Source: Lucifuga dentata
Taxonomy: Eukaryota; Chordata; Actinopteri; Ophidiiformes; Bythitidae
Assembly (NCBI GenBank): GCA_014773175.1
Contig: VXCM01000201.1
Span: forward strand, 163,519-227,518
Direction: 5' to 3'
Length of the DNA: 64,000 nucleotides
This document shows positions 47,184 through 58,711 of the stretch, in pieces. A program made the translations under genes and the position numbers. Positions within the stretch are counted from its first letter, which is position 1, and each line of letters opens with the position of its first letter. The notes under the pieces were generated by a model. It was not told the DNA's origin, made no database searches, and saw only the letters and a program-made list of their open reading frames with translations.

Positions 47184-47220
<37 letters not shown>

Positions 47221-47309
47221 TATGTTGGATGAACTGTTTACGAGAACTGATTGGACATAATTGCTAGCTTGAGTACATAATGACACAGTATTACACACTC
47301 TCTCACTCA

Positions 47310-47358
<49 letters not shown>

Positions 47359-48092
47359 AAGAGACTTTAGATGGGCTTAGGTACTCTGGCATTAAGGTGT
47401 TATCTGGCTGATACCTTCAGTCCACAGCTCTTCTTCTCTCTGATCACAGGGTGTAACACTGTTCATCTAATAACAAATTACAATGAGAATACCAGAATCA
47501 GTCTCCATGGGACGGATCCTCACAGCTAACAGACTTTAGCCTTTTCCAAACAAAACACAAACTCGAGCTCATTCTGAACACACTTGTAGTCAAATGAACT
47601 AGTCCTCCCTCCAGATTATGCAGGAAGAAAGTGACCATACTGCAGCCATGGCCGATCACATCTCAAAATATGACGTTATTATTCAACATTTATTGGCAGA
47701 AATGTCTCACTATGAAGGATTTTGGGGATAGTTATGATTAATCTGAGTCTTATACACACTTGAGTTTCTTTTCTCTTCCTCTCCCATAGACAGGGAAAAG
47801 TGCAACACCCCAGCATCAACTACAACTTTTGGCTGAAAACCAACATGTTGAAACATTTTTGGGGACATACTGTACTGATTTCTATTTTCTTATTTTGATT
47901 TTGGGACTATTTTTTAAACTGTTGCAATGCTTTAATGTGCAAAACCACACTGATTCACTTTGCTGCAGCAGCACTGTGCACACTGAGTAAAAACAGACAA
48001 TTTTAGGTGCTCGTCTATCAAGTTTTGACAATGTTCAACATGTATTATCACTGTATATACACTATAAAACTGAAGGAAAATTTTAAAAATCA

Positions 48093-48135
<43 letters not shown>
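48093..48135 (+). repeat. (TC)n tract at the mpp6 acceptor
   Basis: About 20 TC units end six bases before the acceptor CCAG at 48138-48141. The tract therefore is the polypyrimidine tract of the first standard coding exon. Confidence 0.9.
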
Positions 48136-48138
<3 letters not shown>

Positions 48139-48143
48139 CAGCC

Positions 48144-48256
48144 ATGCAGCAGGTGGATAATCTGAATGAGCTGCCCACCTCCACGGGGGCCAAAGACATC
48201 GACCTGCTCTTCCTGCGCGGCATCATGGAGAGTCCAACTGTACGCTCCTTGCTAAG
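48144..48256 (+). CDS. mpp6: mpp6 first standard coding exon with apparent 1-bp deletion
   Basis: It reads [20 protein letters not shown], then [16 protein letters not shown]. The family continues SLAK|AHE. Here TCC TTG CT AAG|GTAGCA lacks one G after 48251, so the exon has 113 nt instead of 114 and would not join in frame to the phase-0 exon at 49442. It is either a sequencing loss in a GG pair or a real frameshift allele. Confidence 0.85.
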
Positions 48257-50118
48257 GTAGCACACACACATAGCTAGGGCGAGCAGAGAGCAGCGCAGTC
48301 GTCTCCTGACTCCCTTTGCTTGCTGTGGCTGAGCTGCAGAGACACCGTAAGGCTCTGATGAACACGGAGTGGTCAGGATATACGCCGTCTACACACAGAG
48401 ACATGACAATGTGTGCGTCACCATGACTCTGCATACATGTTTCCTACTGTAAGACCACCTAGAGGGCATTTTGTCAGGCTCTTTTTAGGTTCAGCTCTTG
48501 CTATGATCAGCTAATTTTTGCTACGGGGGTAGAACACGACGATTTTGTTCAAAGTCCAGGGAGATTCTGGGTGTTTAGCATGTTTTTTCTTCAGCAGAAT
48601 CAATTTGAAAATCTATAGAGTGAAAATCTATAGAGTGAGGGCAGTTTTCAGTATGATGGGTCAAAACGTACTGATCACAACAAGCCAGCTCCATTCTTGT
48701 AAAAAAAAAAAAAAAAAAANGGTAGCACACTGAACACTGCCCATGACCAGGGGTGGATCTAGGTAAGTGGAGATCCAGGACTTAGCCCAGATTTTAGCCT
48801 AGTTCAAAGCTATTTATATCTACAAAATATAAATATAAATTTTGAGAAATGCTTAAGAAATGTAACAAATCATGTTACATCTTTTAAAAAGTTATATGAA
48901 GTTAAAATCTTTTAAAACGAAAACCTTTACAATGATCTAACAGTGGAGCTATATGGTGCGTTAAGTCCGTTCCATCCACTAATTCGGTCTGACCAATCCG
49001 TTCACAACACTGTGATTCCACCTTGGCGATGAATTTGGGACTGCAAAAATTCTACAGAAAATTCAAAGCACAATATTACAAAACAGATTCAGAGCTTTGT
49101 GAAAAACATCTGGGGCTTAAGCCCCATAAGCCCACCCCTAGTGCTGCCCCTGCCCACGACCATCCTAACTGACTCTATATCTAACCTGAGGTGGGGTTAC
49201 ATCTTGATTGAGTTAGGTTTAGGTACATTTAGAACATGTGGGCTTCACATATGACATTTATGAAGGACAAAGCAAAACAAAATAATCTCAACCTAACAAT
49301 TACAATTTGATCTCAGAAATAGGTAATACACAGCAAAAATGCTGCATGAAGACAGCTGAATAAAGATGACCACACAGCCACCATCTCCTCCATTCTCTTT
49401 CCCATGTGAGGGACCCTCCCTGAGCTTTTCTGTCCCTGCAGGCTCATGAGCAGCTGGAGGAGGTGAAGCTGGAGGCGGTGCAGGACAACAACATGGAGCT
49501 GGTGACAGAGATCCTGGGCGACATCAGCAGCCTCAAAGTTAAAGACGACAGCGTGACTGAACTGTCCAGGATCCTCCAGGAACCACATTTTCAGGTGAGA
49601 TAGAACAAATGCATGGGCACCCTTTTTTTGATCAAGTTTATCTGAAATTTTGGAGGGATTTTAATCCAATTGATTGATGTTTTAAATCAAAGCAATAGTT
49701 TATATCATATTTATTAGATAGAACCTTTTTTCACACCAAAGATAGTATCTAGTATCTTGACTACTGACATGTTAATGATCTATTTACATTGCCAAATCAT
49801 ATGTGTAGTACCTTGAGGGTTATTCAATATATTTCATCATTATAACCAAATAAAATATTAAAAATTATTAATATAAACAAGGATTTAGTTTTGATTTTTA
49901 CAGAAAATAGTCTGCTTTTTTAATGTTAAAATTAGCATATAACTGATGTTTGGATCTCATTCCGATGCATCGGTAGAACGCTGACCTCTATCCTTACATG
50001 ATGGGGGCTTTACACAGGATTGACCAATGAGAGTTAGAGTTCTGAGCCGAGAGAAGCCTCTCCACCAATCAGAGCCCTTTGTGGTGTAAGATGAAGGATA
50101 AAACCCTGTTGACCTACT

Positions 50119-50149
<31 letters not shown>

Positions 50150-51315
50150 GGAGTGATGGGTAGGGGAGAAAAGTGAGAGGGAAAACAGAATGACTTTCTG
50201 TCTCTGTAAATGAAGTCGTACATCCTGTATGTACAAAACAGGTTTGGATGAAAGGATGAAGAATCTGTTAATATAAATCTGTCTGATTTCTGCAATTTGC
50301 ATTAACTTGTGTTAATATGCTGCTGAGAGTTTTCATCTGGGACTATCAAGACAAGTGCTGCACTCATTTAGAGTAAAAATCTAAAAACCCAGAAGCATGC
50401 AGCGCTGCAAATTGGACAATTATTCAGAGTTGGTAGAGATTTCTGCTTCATTTTGTCTGAGTTGATTCCGTTTGTCAGTTCACTGTAATTATCCAACATC
50501 ATCCTTCTTCCCTTTGACAACACATTCTACCTCATTCTACCTAATTTGTACCTTCAAACATCCATTCATCTGGTCACCATGTCATTGGCGGTCTGCTCCA
50601 CTCTAACCCTCTCATTGTCCTCTCTTTCTTTCAGTCTCTTTTGGAGGCACATGACATGGTGGCCTCCAAATGCTACGAAGTCCCACCCCCGCCTGAGATG
50701 GTCAACGATGCGGCGGTNATGGTGGCCTCCAAATGCTACGAAGTCCCACCCCCGCCTGAGATGGTCAACGATGCGGCGGTGAACAACGCTCTGATGCAGG
50801 CCGATGCTGTGCGCATGATTGGCATCCGAAAGAAGGCTGGAGAGCCGCTGGTGAGCAGAAACTCTCGGACTCTCAATGTGCATGTGTGTGTGTGTGTGTG
50901 TGTGTGTGCTGATGAAGAGTCTGCTTGAGTACAAGGACATAAATGACAGCGAGGATGTGGATGACAGAGCAAAGGGACTGTCGGTAAGAGCGAATGTGTG
51001 TGTGCATGCTAATGTGGAGGACAGAAATCATCCTACTCACCCCCGTTCTGTCCGTCTCTTCCTCCTCGGTCTGCTCTGTCCTCTCAGGGCGTGACATTTC
51101 GTGTGGAAAAAGATGACCTTGTCATTGCCAGAATCCTGCACGGCGGCATGATTGACAGGCAGGGCCTGCTCCACGTGGGCGACATCATAAAGGAAGTGAA
51201 CGGGAAGGACGTCGGCAACAACCCAACAGAGCTGCAGGAGATGTTAAAGGACTGCAGCGGGGGAATCACACTGAAAATACTACCCAGCTACCGGGACGCT
51301 CCTGCCCCACCACAG

Positions 51316-51360
<45 letters not shown>

Positions 51361-54300
51361 TGTCAAAGGATATGTAAACAAAAACATAAACACACACTTT
51401 CGCTTATGTAATAAGTGGCAGATGTTGGCCAGTGGTACGGGGCTGGTGATCCCCCTCCGTTGGAACATGAAGCCCTATTAATAACACTCCACATGCTATC
51501 TAGGTCAGCTTAGCTTTATCTTTCTCTCACGCATGCCACAAACACACGCATACACACACACATGGTAATCTCATGCATTTTTGACAATTCAAGATTCCCC
51601 TCACATCCTAAATATAGCCGTGCATTCACCACAACTGTCTCTACAAGATGCAAGTCCAGAATTGAATTCCAAATATATTACAGCATTATAAGTAAATGCA
51701 CGTAGAATTAGCAATGCTTAAATGAAATCAACAGCAGTAAAAGTGAATGGGACTTTATGCAAAACACATCTTGTTCTCTTGCTCGGCTGTGTTACACACT
51801 ATGTTTTACTGGCTCATTTTATTGCTTCCTCTGGCTGCTCGTTTAATCCAATACATCAGCCGGAGTGCTCACCCTTCCCGGCAAATGCTTCAGCTGTTAG
51901 CGTAGCGTGAGCGGCTGTGTCGGTCGCAGCGTGGGATGTCTGACATTACGGGTGTGAAGGGGACATTCACCTTGTGTGTGAATGTGTGAGACAGTACGTT
52001 GACCTCAAGTACCTTTCACTTGGCAGTTGTGTGCCTTTAAATCTCTAAATGTGCATCCTCGTGCAAACATAAGGTCAGTCCTTTTCCAACTGCCCTACCC
52101 TGATTTTTATAGGTCAAGTCCACATAACTTTCCTGTGATGACAGAACCAAACACAGGAATTCATGCAAAACCATTAAGTGTTACCCTTTAAAAAAACCTA
52201 GCTTTAGCTTCTTAGATTGTGAGAAATATGCATCTCTTCATCACAGGTGTATGTGCGACCATACTTTGACTACAACCCAGCCAATGATAACCTGATCCCT
52301 TGCCGGGAAGCAGGCATGGCCTTCAAGAGAGGCGACATCCTTCAGATTGTCAACAGAGAGGACCCCAACTGGTGGCAGGTGAGGTGATTCACGCTGGCAT
52401 TCCTCCATTTCTTCCTTTTGTGATCATGTCACTAAAGAACACACGGACATAAACAGCGGCCGTTTTCACGACTTATCTGTGAACTGATCTGTAACCTGTA
52501 CCAGGCGTGCCATGTGGTGGGTGGCGCCACAGGACTGATACCCAGTCAGTTCTTGGAGGAGAAGAGGAAAGCCTTCGTCCCTCGGGACTTTGATGGATCA
52601 GGTAACTCCTGGACACATTTGTTGCTGGTGTCTTATCTTGTTACATGATAGTGCATAGACACCATGAATGAGGCTTAATTAGTTAGAGCTGAAACAGCTA
52701 AAGTTTCCTCTTTCTGTCTTTAGCTATGTTGATGCAAAATCCATCTCCAGGTTGCTGCTATAACTCTGTCACTTCTCTATTCCACCACTACAAAGATTTT
52801 TGACAAGAATGCCCAAGTAGCCAAATCGACCAACCAAGAAACACTCAGAAAATGGTTTAGGCCTGCCCCCATCTGGTCAACAGCTGTAATAACAATTCTA
52901 GGCAAGTGCATACTGTAAATGCTCAGTCTTGTATTCTAGGAATCCTTTGTGGAACCATAACTGGAAAGAAGAAGAAGAAGATGATGTACCTAACAGCCAA
53001 AAATGCAGGTACAGAGACTGTTTGAACTTTTGATTCTAAGCAGATGCCTTCATTATCCTTTTCTCTGATTGGCTAACAGGGCTGTTGTTGTGCCCATCAA
53101 TAAATAGAATTCGACAGACATGAGCTGCAGATCTACGAGGAAGTGGCAAAGGTGCCACCATTCCAGAGAAAGACGCTGGTTCTGATTGGTGCACAGGGAG
53201 TTGGCCGGCGCAGCCTGAAGAACCGTTTGATGGTCCTCAGTCCCACCCGCTTCGGCACCACAATACCCTGTGTGTCTTCTTACGTTTCTATTTCTCATCA
53301 GAGTAAAGCTGGAGATAAACCTCAAAAGCAAATGACTGATCAGACATTTAACCATCTCTTCTGTTAGACACCTCACGGCGGCCCCGTGACGAGGAGCTGG
53401 ATGGCAGATCCTACCACTTCACTTCAAGGACAGAGATGGAAGTGGACGTGAAGGCCGGCCGATTCCTGGAGCACGGCGAGTACGACGGCAACCTGTATGG
53501 CACGAAGNGTGGACGTGAAGGCCGGCCGATTCCTGGAGCACGGCGAGTACGACGGCAACCTGTATGGCACGAAGATCGAGTCCATCCATGAGGTGGTGGC
53601 CACGGGACGCACCTGCATCCTGGATGTCAACCCACAGGTATGAGGCAGAACGATTAGAACAAACAGAACACTTTTGATGGTTTGAGGTAGAGAAACGTTT
53701 CACAGGGTTAAAGCTTTAGGTAACCGTTGATCCTTTCAGAGAACACATTTGGCAGTTCAACAACAGGCTGATTTGAGAAAGATTTTAAGGTTCTACCTGT
53801 GTGTGTCTCCAGGCTCTGAAGGTCCTGAAGACAGCAGAGTTCATGCCTTACATCGTGTTCATTGCAGCGCCAGATTTTGATACGCTCAAGGCCATGCACA
53901 AAGCCGTGGTGGACGCAGGCATCACCACCAAGCAACTCACAGTGAGTTAGCACCTCCACAAATCTTTAATTCCACAGTCATATGTAGCTGCCTCGCTGAC
54001 AAAATCTAATAATCCATCCATCCATGGCTGCTTGTCAGAGTTTGGTCCATAGTTGTAGCTGTTGTCTATTTCCCTAGCCATGTCTTCCACCAGGGTCAGA
54101 TTGGGATCCTAATTTTTACCGGGACTTTAAGGTGCTAGCCACATGATGGCCACATGAAAAAGCCGATGATGCCGGAGATGAGGCGAATAAGTTTGTAATT
54201 GTCCGCTGTGTCTCCTCGCCAACAAAATTATGAAGGAAAAAAAATTATATTTGCTTAGTTTAAGTTAATTTTAACTACTGTATATACTCAAGTATAAGCT

Positions 54301-55021
54301 GAGTTTTGTTTTTTTTAACCAAATTTACACGAGTACTTCAAATTGGATCCTAGAGAACAAAATTTCCAGGGGTGGAAATACTACCCATTACCACTACCCA
54401 TGGAATATCATGTTTACCAGTACGTGGATTATTTTCAGAAAATCAGGGGAATACTATGAAAATACCCAGAAAAAACAAGTAATTTGTTAAACAAATAAAT
54501 TGATGGAACAGCATCAGGGGGTCGGCTTATATGCAAGTTTCTTTAAAAATCTAAATTTGCAGGTCAAAATTGGGGGGGTCGGCTTATAGTCAAGTATATA
54601 CAGTAATATTATATTATGCAGTGCAAAGGCCACCTGCCGGCACACTGATGGCTGTAGCCCATCTGGAAAAGTTCCGCCTCTCCCAATGGCCAATCCGACC
54701 CTGTCTTCCACCTCCTCCTGGTGGAGTCAGACACATTCCCAGACCATCCAAGACACAGTACTTCCCTACAGCGTCTCTCCTCAGTTGTACCCACAGTACG
54801 TTCACACGGAGTGACACACTCACCTGTTCTTTGTGTGTTGTCAGGATGTGGATCTGAAGAAGACGGTGGATGAGAGCGCTCGGATCCAGAGGGCTTACAA
54901 TCACTATTTTGACCTGACCATCGTCAACAACAACCTGGACAAAGCTTTCGAGACGTTACAGGCTGCTGTGGAAAAACTGTGCAGTGAACACCAGTGGGTC
55001 CCGGTGAACTGGGTGTACTGA
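48144..55021 (+). CDS. mpp6: PALS2/MPP6, MAGUK scaffold (11 standard coding exons)
   Basis: The product is a membrane-associated guanylate kinase homologue that scaffolds polarity and adhesion complexes at the cell cortex. Exons: 48144-48256, 49442-49594 ([18 protein letters not shown]27), 50635-50850, 51088-51315 ([23 protein letters not shown]), 52247-52378 (SH3, [12 protein letters not shown], ending PNWWQ), 52505-52601, 52940-53008 ([13 protein letters not shown]), 53108-53269 (GUK start, [16 protein letters not shown]), 53368-53637, 53813-53941 and 54845-55021 (ends [10 protein letters not shown]). All junctions are GT/AG. Corrected length is about 538 residues; human PALS2 has 540. Three printed defects break a naive model: a missing base near 48251 and N-joined duplicates in the third and ninth exons. 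The GUK P-loop is degenerate, as is usual for MAGUKs, so no kinase activity is expected. Synteny and sequence favour MPP6 over MPP2. Confidence 0.95.
48748..49152. mobile_element. hAT-type MITE with 8-bp target duplication
   Basis: It starts CAGGGGTGGATCTAGG and ends CCTAGTGCTGCCCCTG, with inverted termini of about 40 bp that also share GGGCTTAAGCC-like words. Flanks CCCATGAC (48740-48747) and CCCACGAC (49153-49160) form an 8-bp target duplication with one mismatch. It is non-coding and lies in an mpp6 intron. Confidence 0.8.
49595..50634 (+). other. mpp6: mpp6 intron between second and third standard exons
   Basis: It contains a (GA)n tract at about 50119-50143. Nothing else was recognised. 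Confidence 0.6.
50635..50850 (+). CDS. mpp6: mpp6 third standard coding exon with in-frame N-joined duplicate
   Basis: It encodes [20 protein letters not shown] and [14 protein letters not shown]. 50656-50717 is repeated at 50719-50780 with an N at 50718. The extra 63 bp keeps the frame, so a model could falsely include 21 repeated residues. Corrected length is 153 nt (51 codons). Confidence 0.9.
50918..50983 (+). CDS. mpp6: Candidate 66-nt cassette exon between L27 and PDZ regions
   Basis: Between a (TG)n tract ending GATGAAG and the donor TCG|GTAAGA lie 66 nt, exactly 22 codons, in phase 0 at both ends. Inserted after AGEPL it reads [22 protein letters not shown] and continues into GVTFRV. 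The sequence is acidic and free of stops. The acceptor lacks a classical pyrimidine tract. I know of no such exon in mammalian PALS2. Confidence 0.35.
51316..52246 (+). other. mpp6: mpp6 intron between PDZ and SH3 exons
   Basis: It begins with a (CA)n tract (51317-51356) touching the donor GTACAC. No exon or transposon was recognised in the rest. Confidence 0.6.
53368..53637 (+). CDS. mpp6: mpp6 GUK-domain exon, frameshifted by an N-joined duplicate
   Basis: It encodes [18 protein letters not shown] and later [20 protein letters not shown]. 53442-53507 is repeated at 53509-53574 around an N at 53508. The extra 67 bp is not a multiple of three, so the printed exon breaks the frame. Without it, 203 nt fits both neighbours. 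Confidence 0.9.
54276..54605. mobile_element. MITE with TACTGTATATACTCAAGTAT ends
   Basis: Left end TACTGTATATACTCAAGTAT-AAGC, right end GGCTTATAGTCAAG-TATATACAGTA, inverted with few mismatches. An internal partial repeat of GGGGTCGGCTTATA occurs at about 54518 and 54577. It lies in the last mpp6 intron (53942-54844). The superfamily is not determined. Confidence 0.75.
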
Positions 55022-56360
55022 GCACCAATAGCAGCACCCCACTGACCTCTAACCGGGTCACAGTGACTCACCAGCATGTGTGTGTTTTGACCAAAGGCCA
55101 AGAAGAGGAGATGAAGGCAGCTTTGTTATTGGAGATACTTCTGCAAAATAATACTAAAAAAGGCTCCTGCTGCTCGTATTCCTCTTTTTCTCCTCTTGGG
55201 CCTGCACGCCATGCAACTTTTTTCTACTCAAACTGAATGGGAAAGAGCGCTTATTTATTTTACTGTTTGTAACTTTTTATCAAAGATCTTTCTATTCATA
55301 CCAACATAGAATTACAATGAGAATCAAAAAGTATCGTCATGTTTCCATTAATTTATTGTTGTTAATATTTGATTTTTTTTTTTTTAGTTCCCCCCCTCCT
55401 GAGATGGAATACTTCTGTCATTATTCCTTCATGGACATAAACACTTGAATGAATGAAAACTAAGAAAACTGTTGCATTAATGAAGAACTTTGAGCAGTTT
55501 TTCCCCAAAGAAACCAGTTATTGTCACATCATTGCAACGTCCAAACAACCTGATTTTCACTTGTGTTAAAATAAAACTTTTAATGTTTTTTGAACAGATT
55601 ACACTAATCAGTTCTACATAGGATCAGAAAATGGGCAGTCAGTTACACCAATCTGTCTTTACTTTTGCTTAGTTTTCATGTGTGTGTGTGTGTGTGTAGT
55701 GTTTTGTTGTCACACATGATCCTTCATGTTTAATTTTCCTGTTGTCTGCTGGTCTGTCTGGATTTTTACCATCGCAGTGTCATTGCTATTATCTAAAGTA
55801 CATTAGCCACTGTCTTCGTGTTTTATATTTGTGAATGTGGCCACTGCTTCCTTATGGTTCTCATCTTCAGTGTTGCAATATGCCAAAGCTCTCGTCATAC
55901 TCCAAGTTTGTAGCTCATTGTCAAATCTGATCAGTATTTCTACTAGAGGCTACATTATAAGGTCATAATTTAACATAGTAGGACTTGTGATGGTAAAACT
56001 AGCAAAGCCAGTGTCATGAAATTATTTTGACTAGTATAGTCTTAAAACTTATAAATACAAAAAAAAAAAAAACCAGAATATGAAATTATTTTAGTAGCTT
56101 TTACAGAATTTTTTTTTCTGAATTAGTATCTTGGAAGAAGTTGAAGATAAAATAAAATAAAATAAAAAAAAAAAAAACATTTAAGGCTCTATATGATCTA
56201 ACAAGAGTATTTCTTCACCAAATGTAACATTCCCAGGTCCTGGGGTCAAAACGTGCCACGTTTTAGAACATAGCTCTACTGTCTTTTCAAGTGTTTTCAT
56301 CCCATGTCTATAGATTTGTGTTATTACATTTTTATCAGTAAAATTATGATGAATAAAGTT
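55022..56360 (+). other. mpp6: mpp6 3' UTR
   Basis: This follows the stop at 55019-55021. Canonical AATAAA occurs at 55570-55575 and again at 56350-56355, giving possible UTRs of about 0.55 and 1.35 kb. A short GT tract lies at 55680-55698, and several A-runs occur at 56060-56177. Confidence 0.6.
55570..55575 (+). terminator. mpp6: mpp6 proximal poly(A) signal
   Basis: AATAAA lies 549 bp after the stop codon in a T-rich context. A second AATAAA is at 56350-56355. Confidence 0.55.
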
Positions 56361-57076
56361 GAATATCAAACAAGTTTCTTTTGAAATCCGTATCTAATTG
56401 TTCATAGGAATAAGTACTAGCCAATAGCATGATCACATAAAAATTCATTTTTAGAATCAAGAACATTTTAATCTTGAATGTGAGTATCGTAGGTACAGTA
56501 TGCAGTAATTTTGTAATTGTTCCTTTACACGACTGCTGAATGTACACAAGCTTCATTCACAAATTTCATGGAAATCTGGCCATTAGTTTTCAGCAAAGTG
56601 ATCTGCTTTATTCTGAGTTGTTTCCAGATCCTGACGCTAATTTCTAGAACTTTCCAAACTCTTGGCACAAGTTAATATATATCAGAAACAGGCTGAATCT
56701 CACTGCATTTTCAGGGTTTTACTTATTTATTTTTTTTGCTTTGGTTGAAGAAATACAGACTGTCTGGACTCGTAACAGACACGACTTGATAAGATGGAGA
56801 TTTTTTTCAGTGTTTTTCTAACACATTAAGTTAATGTGAAAATCCCAAATTTATCAGTGAAACAGTTTTTTTAAACAGCAGATTTAAGACTTGATTTGGT
56901 CAGAATCTGCATTTGTGGTAGATTCTGTCCTCCCATTCCTACATGTTGCAAGTAATGATTAATTAGAAAAAGTACCAAGCTGTGACTTCAGAATGTTTCC
57001 CTATAAATATGATTTAAAATATTATTGGAATTGATTAAACAGAAAAATGACAAGACAAGTGGAGAAACTTTACATT

Positions 57077-57082
57077 TTTATT
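57077..57082 (-). terminator. Possible poly(A) signal of a convergent gene
   Basis: AATAAA on the minus strand, opposing the mpp6 3' end. In tetrapods GSDME and OSBPL3 follow MPP6 in the opposite orientation, so the sequence to the right could be the long 3' UTR of such a gene. No coding exon confirms this. Confidence 0.3.
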
Positions 57083-58058
57083 AATTAATGCAACTTACAG
57101 TCAAGCCAAAGAGTGAACTATATTAAGTGATACGTATTCACATTATATCCTAACGGGGTTTTCAGCATATCTTGTGTTCTGTAAGCGTAATTGTTAATGA
57201 AAAAATAAAGAAATGTAAAATAGAAATCAAAGCTTACACTTTACAACAAGAACAAGGAGCTTAGCAGTGGATGTGAACAAATTAAGTCATAAAGACCCTC
57301 ACCAGAACAGGCATGACAGCAAATTCAGTTTTGGCATTTAAATAAGGGAGAGATTTCAAAATAAAACTCCAAACTGAGCTCCAATGACACAAATGAAAGG
57401 AGGTTTGAATTCACGCGGTCATGCACGGCTGCCTACCAGACTTTGGTCACTGTTTATCAATCATGGCTTAAAATGAAATAAATGTATAGAATTAAACTGG
57501 CCAATGAGGGTAAAAACAACAACATCCAAAATAATGGAGTGTCCTGGAAACTGTTTAAGGGGAATATTTTCTATTTTTCAATGAAGATCCAAAAAGTGTA
57601 GAGATGATTGTCAGTGTTTTCCATAAATTAAAGGGCTTGCAATGGACTCTCCAGGACAGCCCCTACATTCATAGGAGGTAGATAACATGACAAGACACGA
57701 ATCCTAAAAATGTCGTGGAATGGAATTTTCTGTCAAGTTTCAGTATGTTTACATGCACACTGACTTTTGGGAAAATGCAGAGTAAGACACACATGAATGG
57801 AATTAATTCTGTTAATCGCAGAATATGGATGATTTGTTGCGTACAAGAAAAGCCTGATAGTTGCTGCGTGCAGAACTGGTTTGCGCGGATTATAAGGCAT
57901 TGCTGACATGCTTGAAGCAATGAATTTTCATAATCCAGGTGTTACTCGGAGGTTATCAATCGATTTATTGCCTTAATCGGGGTAGAATTGAAGTTTTAAC
58001 ATATATGTAAATGTTCTGTTTGTTAAATTGTAGTGCTTAATTTGTTTAAAACTTTTAA

Positions 58059-58711
58059 AGGACTATATTGGCAATTTTGCATGTTTGAGCCTAATATATT
58101 CAATTTTCATACACGTAACATTGCTGACAATCATTTCCTANATTTTGCATGTTTGAGCCTAATATATTCAATTTTCATACACGTAACATTGCTGACAATC
58201 ATTTCCTAAAGCATATGACTGGAACGGTGAATTAAAACATTTTTTTCCTACCTTCCAGACTGTCATTGGTTTCAGTTCATTCTGGTACGCTATTAAAATC
58301 AACTTGTTGATACTTGAAACTTTCTTGGGATAGGTAATCCATCATCGCAAACAAGACGTGTATTCAGGTTTTGTTTTTTCCGAAGTTACGTAATTTTAGC
58401 GTATGAGCGCAATAAAAAGCACAGACTGAATGTATGTCTCCATTGGGAAACATCATCCAAAAAGAAGACTGTGTTTATCAAAAAATTTAAATGACCGTGA
58501 CTTCATAATTTTGCACAACTATTAGCAGGTGAAACACTGATTTTTAAGGTGTGTATCACTCGCATATTTGATTTTGAAAGATTAAGAGATTTTGCAAAAT
58601 ATCAGGAAAGCTGAAATATGGTTTTAGCTTGGGAAATGATTGTCAGTAATGTAACATGTATGAAACTTGAATACATTGGGCTCAAACATGCAAAATGGAT
58701 GGTATGGTCCT
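58059..58711. mobile_element. Fold-back MITE, TTAA target site, copy B
   Basis: TTAA at 58055-58058 and 58712-58715 flank an element beginning AGGACTATATTGG and ending GGTATGGTCCT. The outer ~80 bp are inverted repeats, but unlike copy A the right half has a unique interior (GATTTTGAAAGATTAAGAG). An N-joined duplicate (58074-58140 and 58142-58208, N at 58141) inflates its left arm. Confidence 0.85.
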
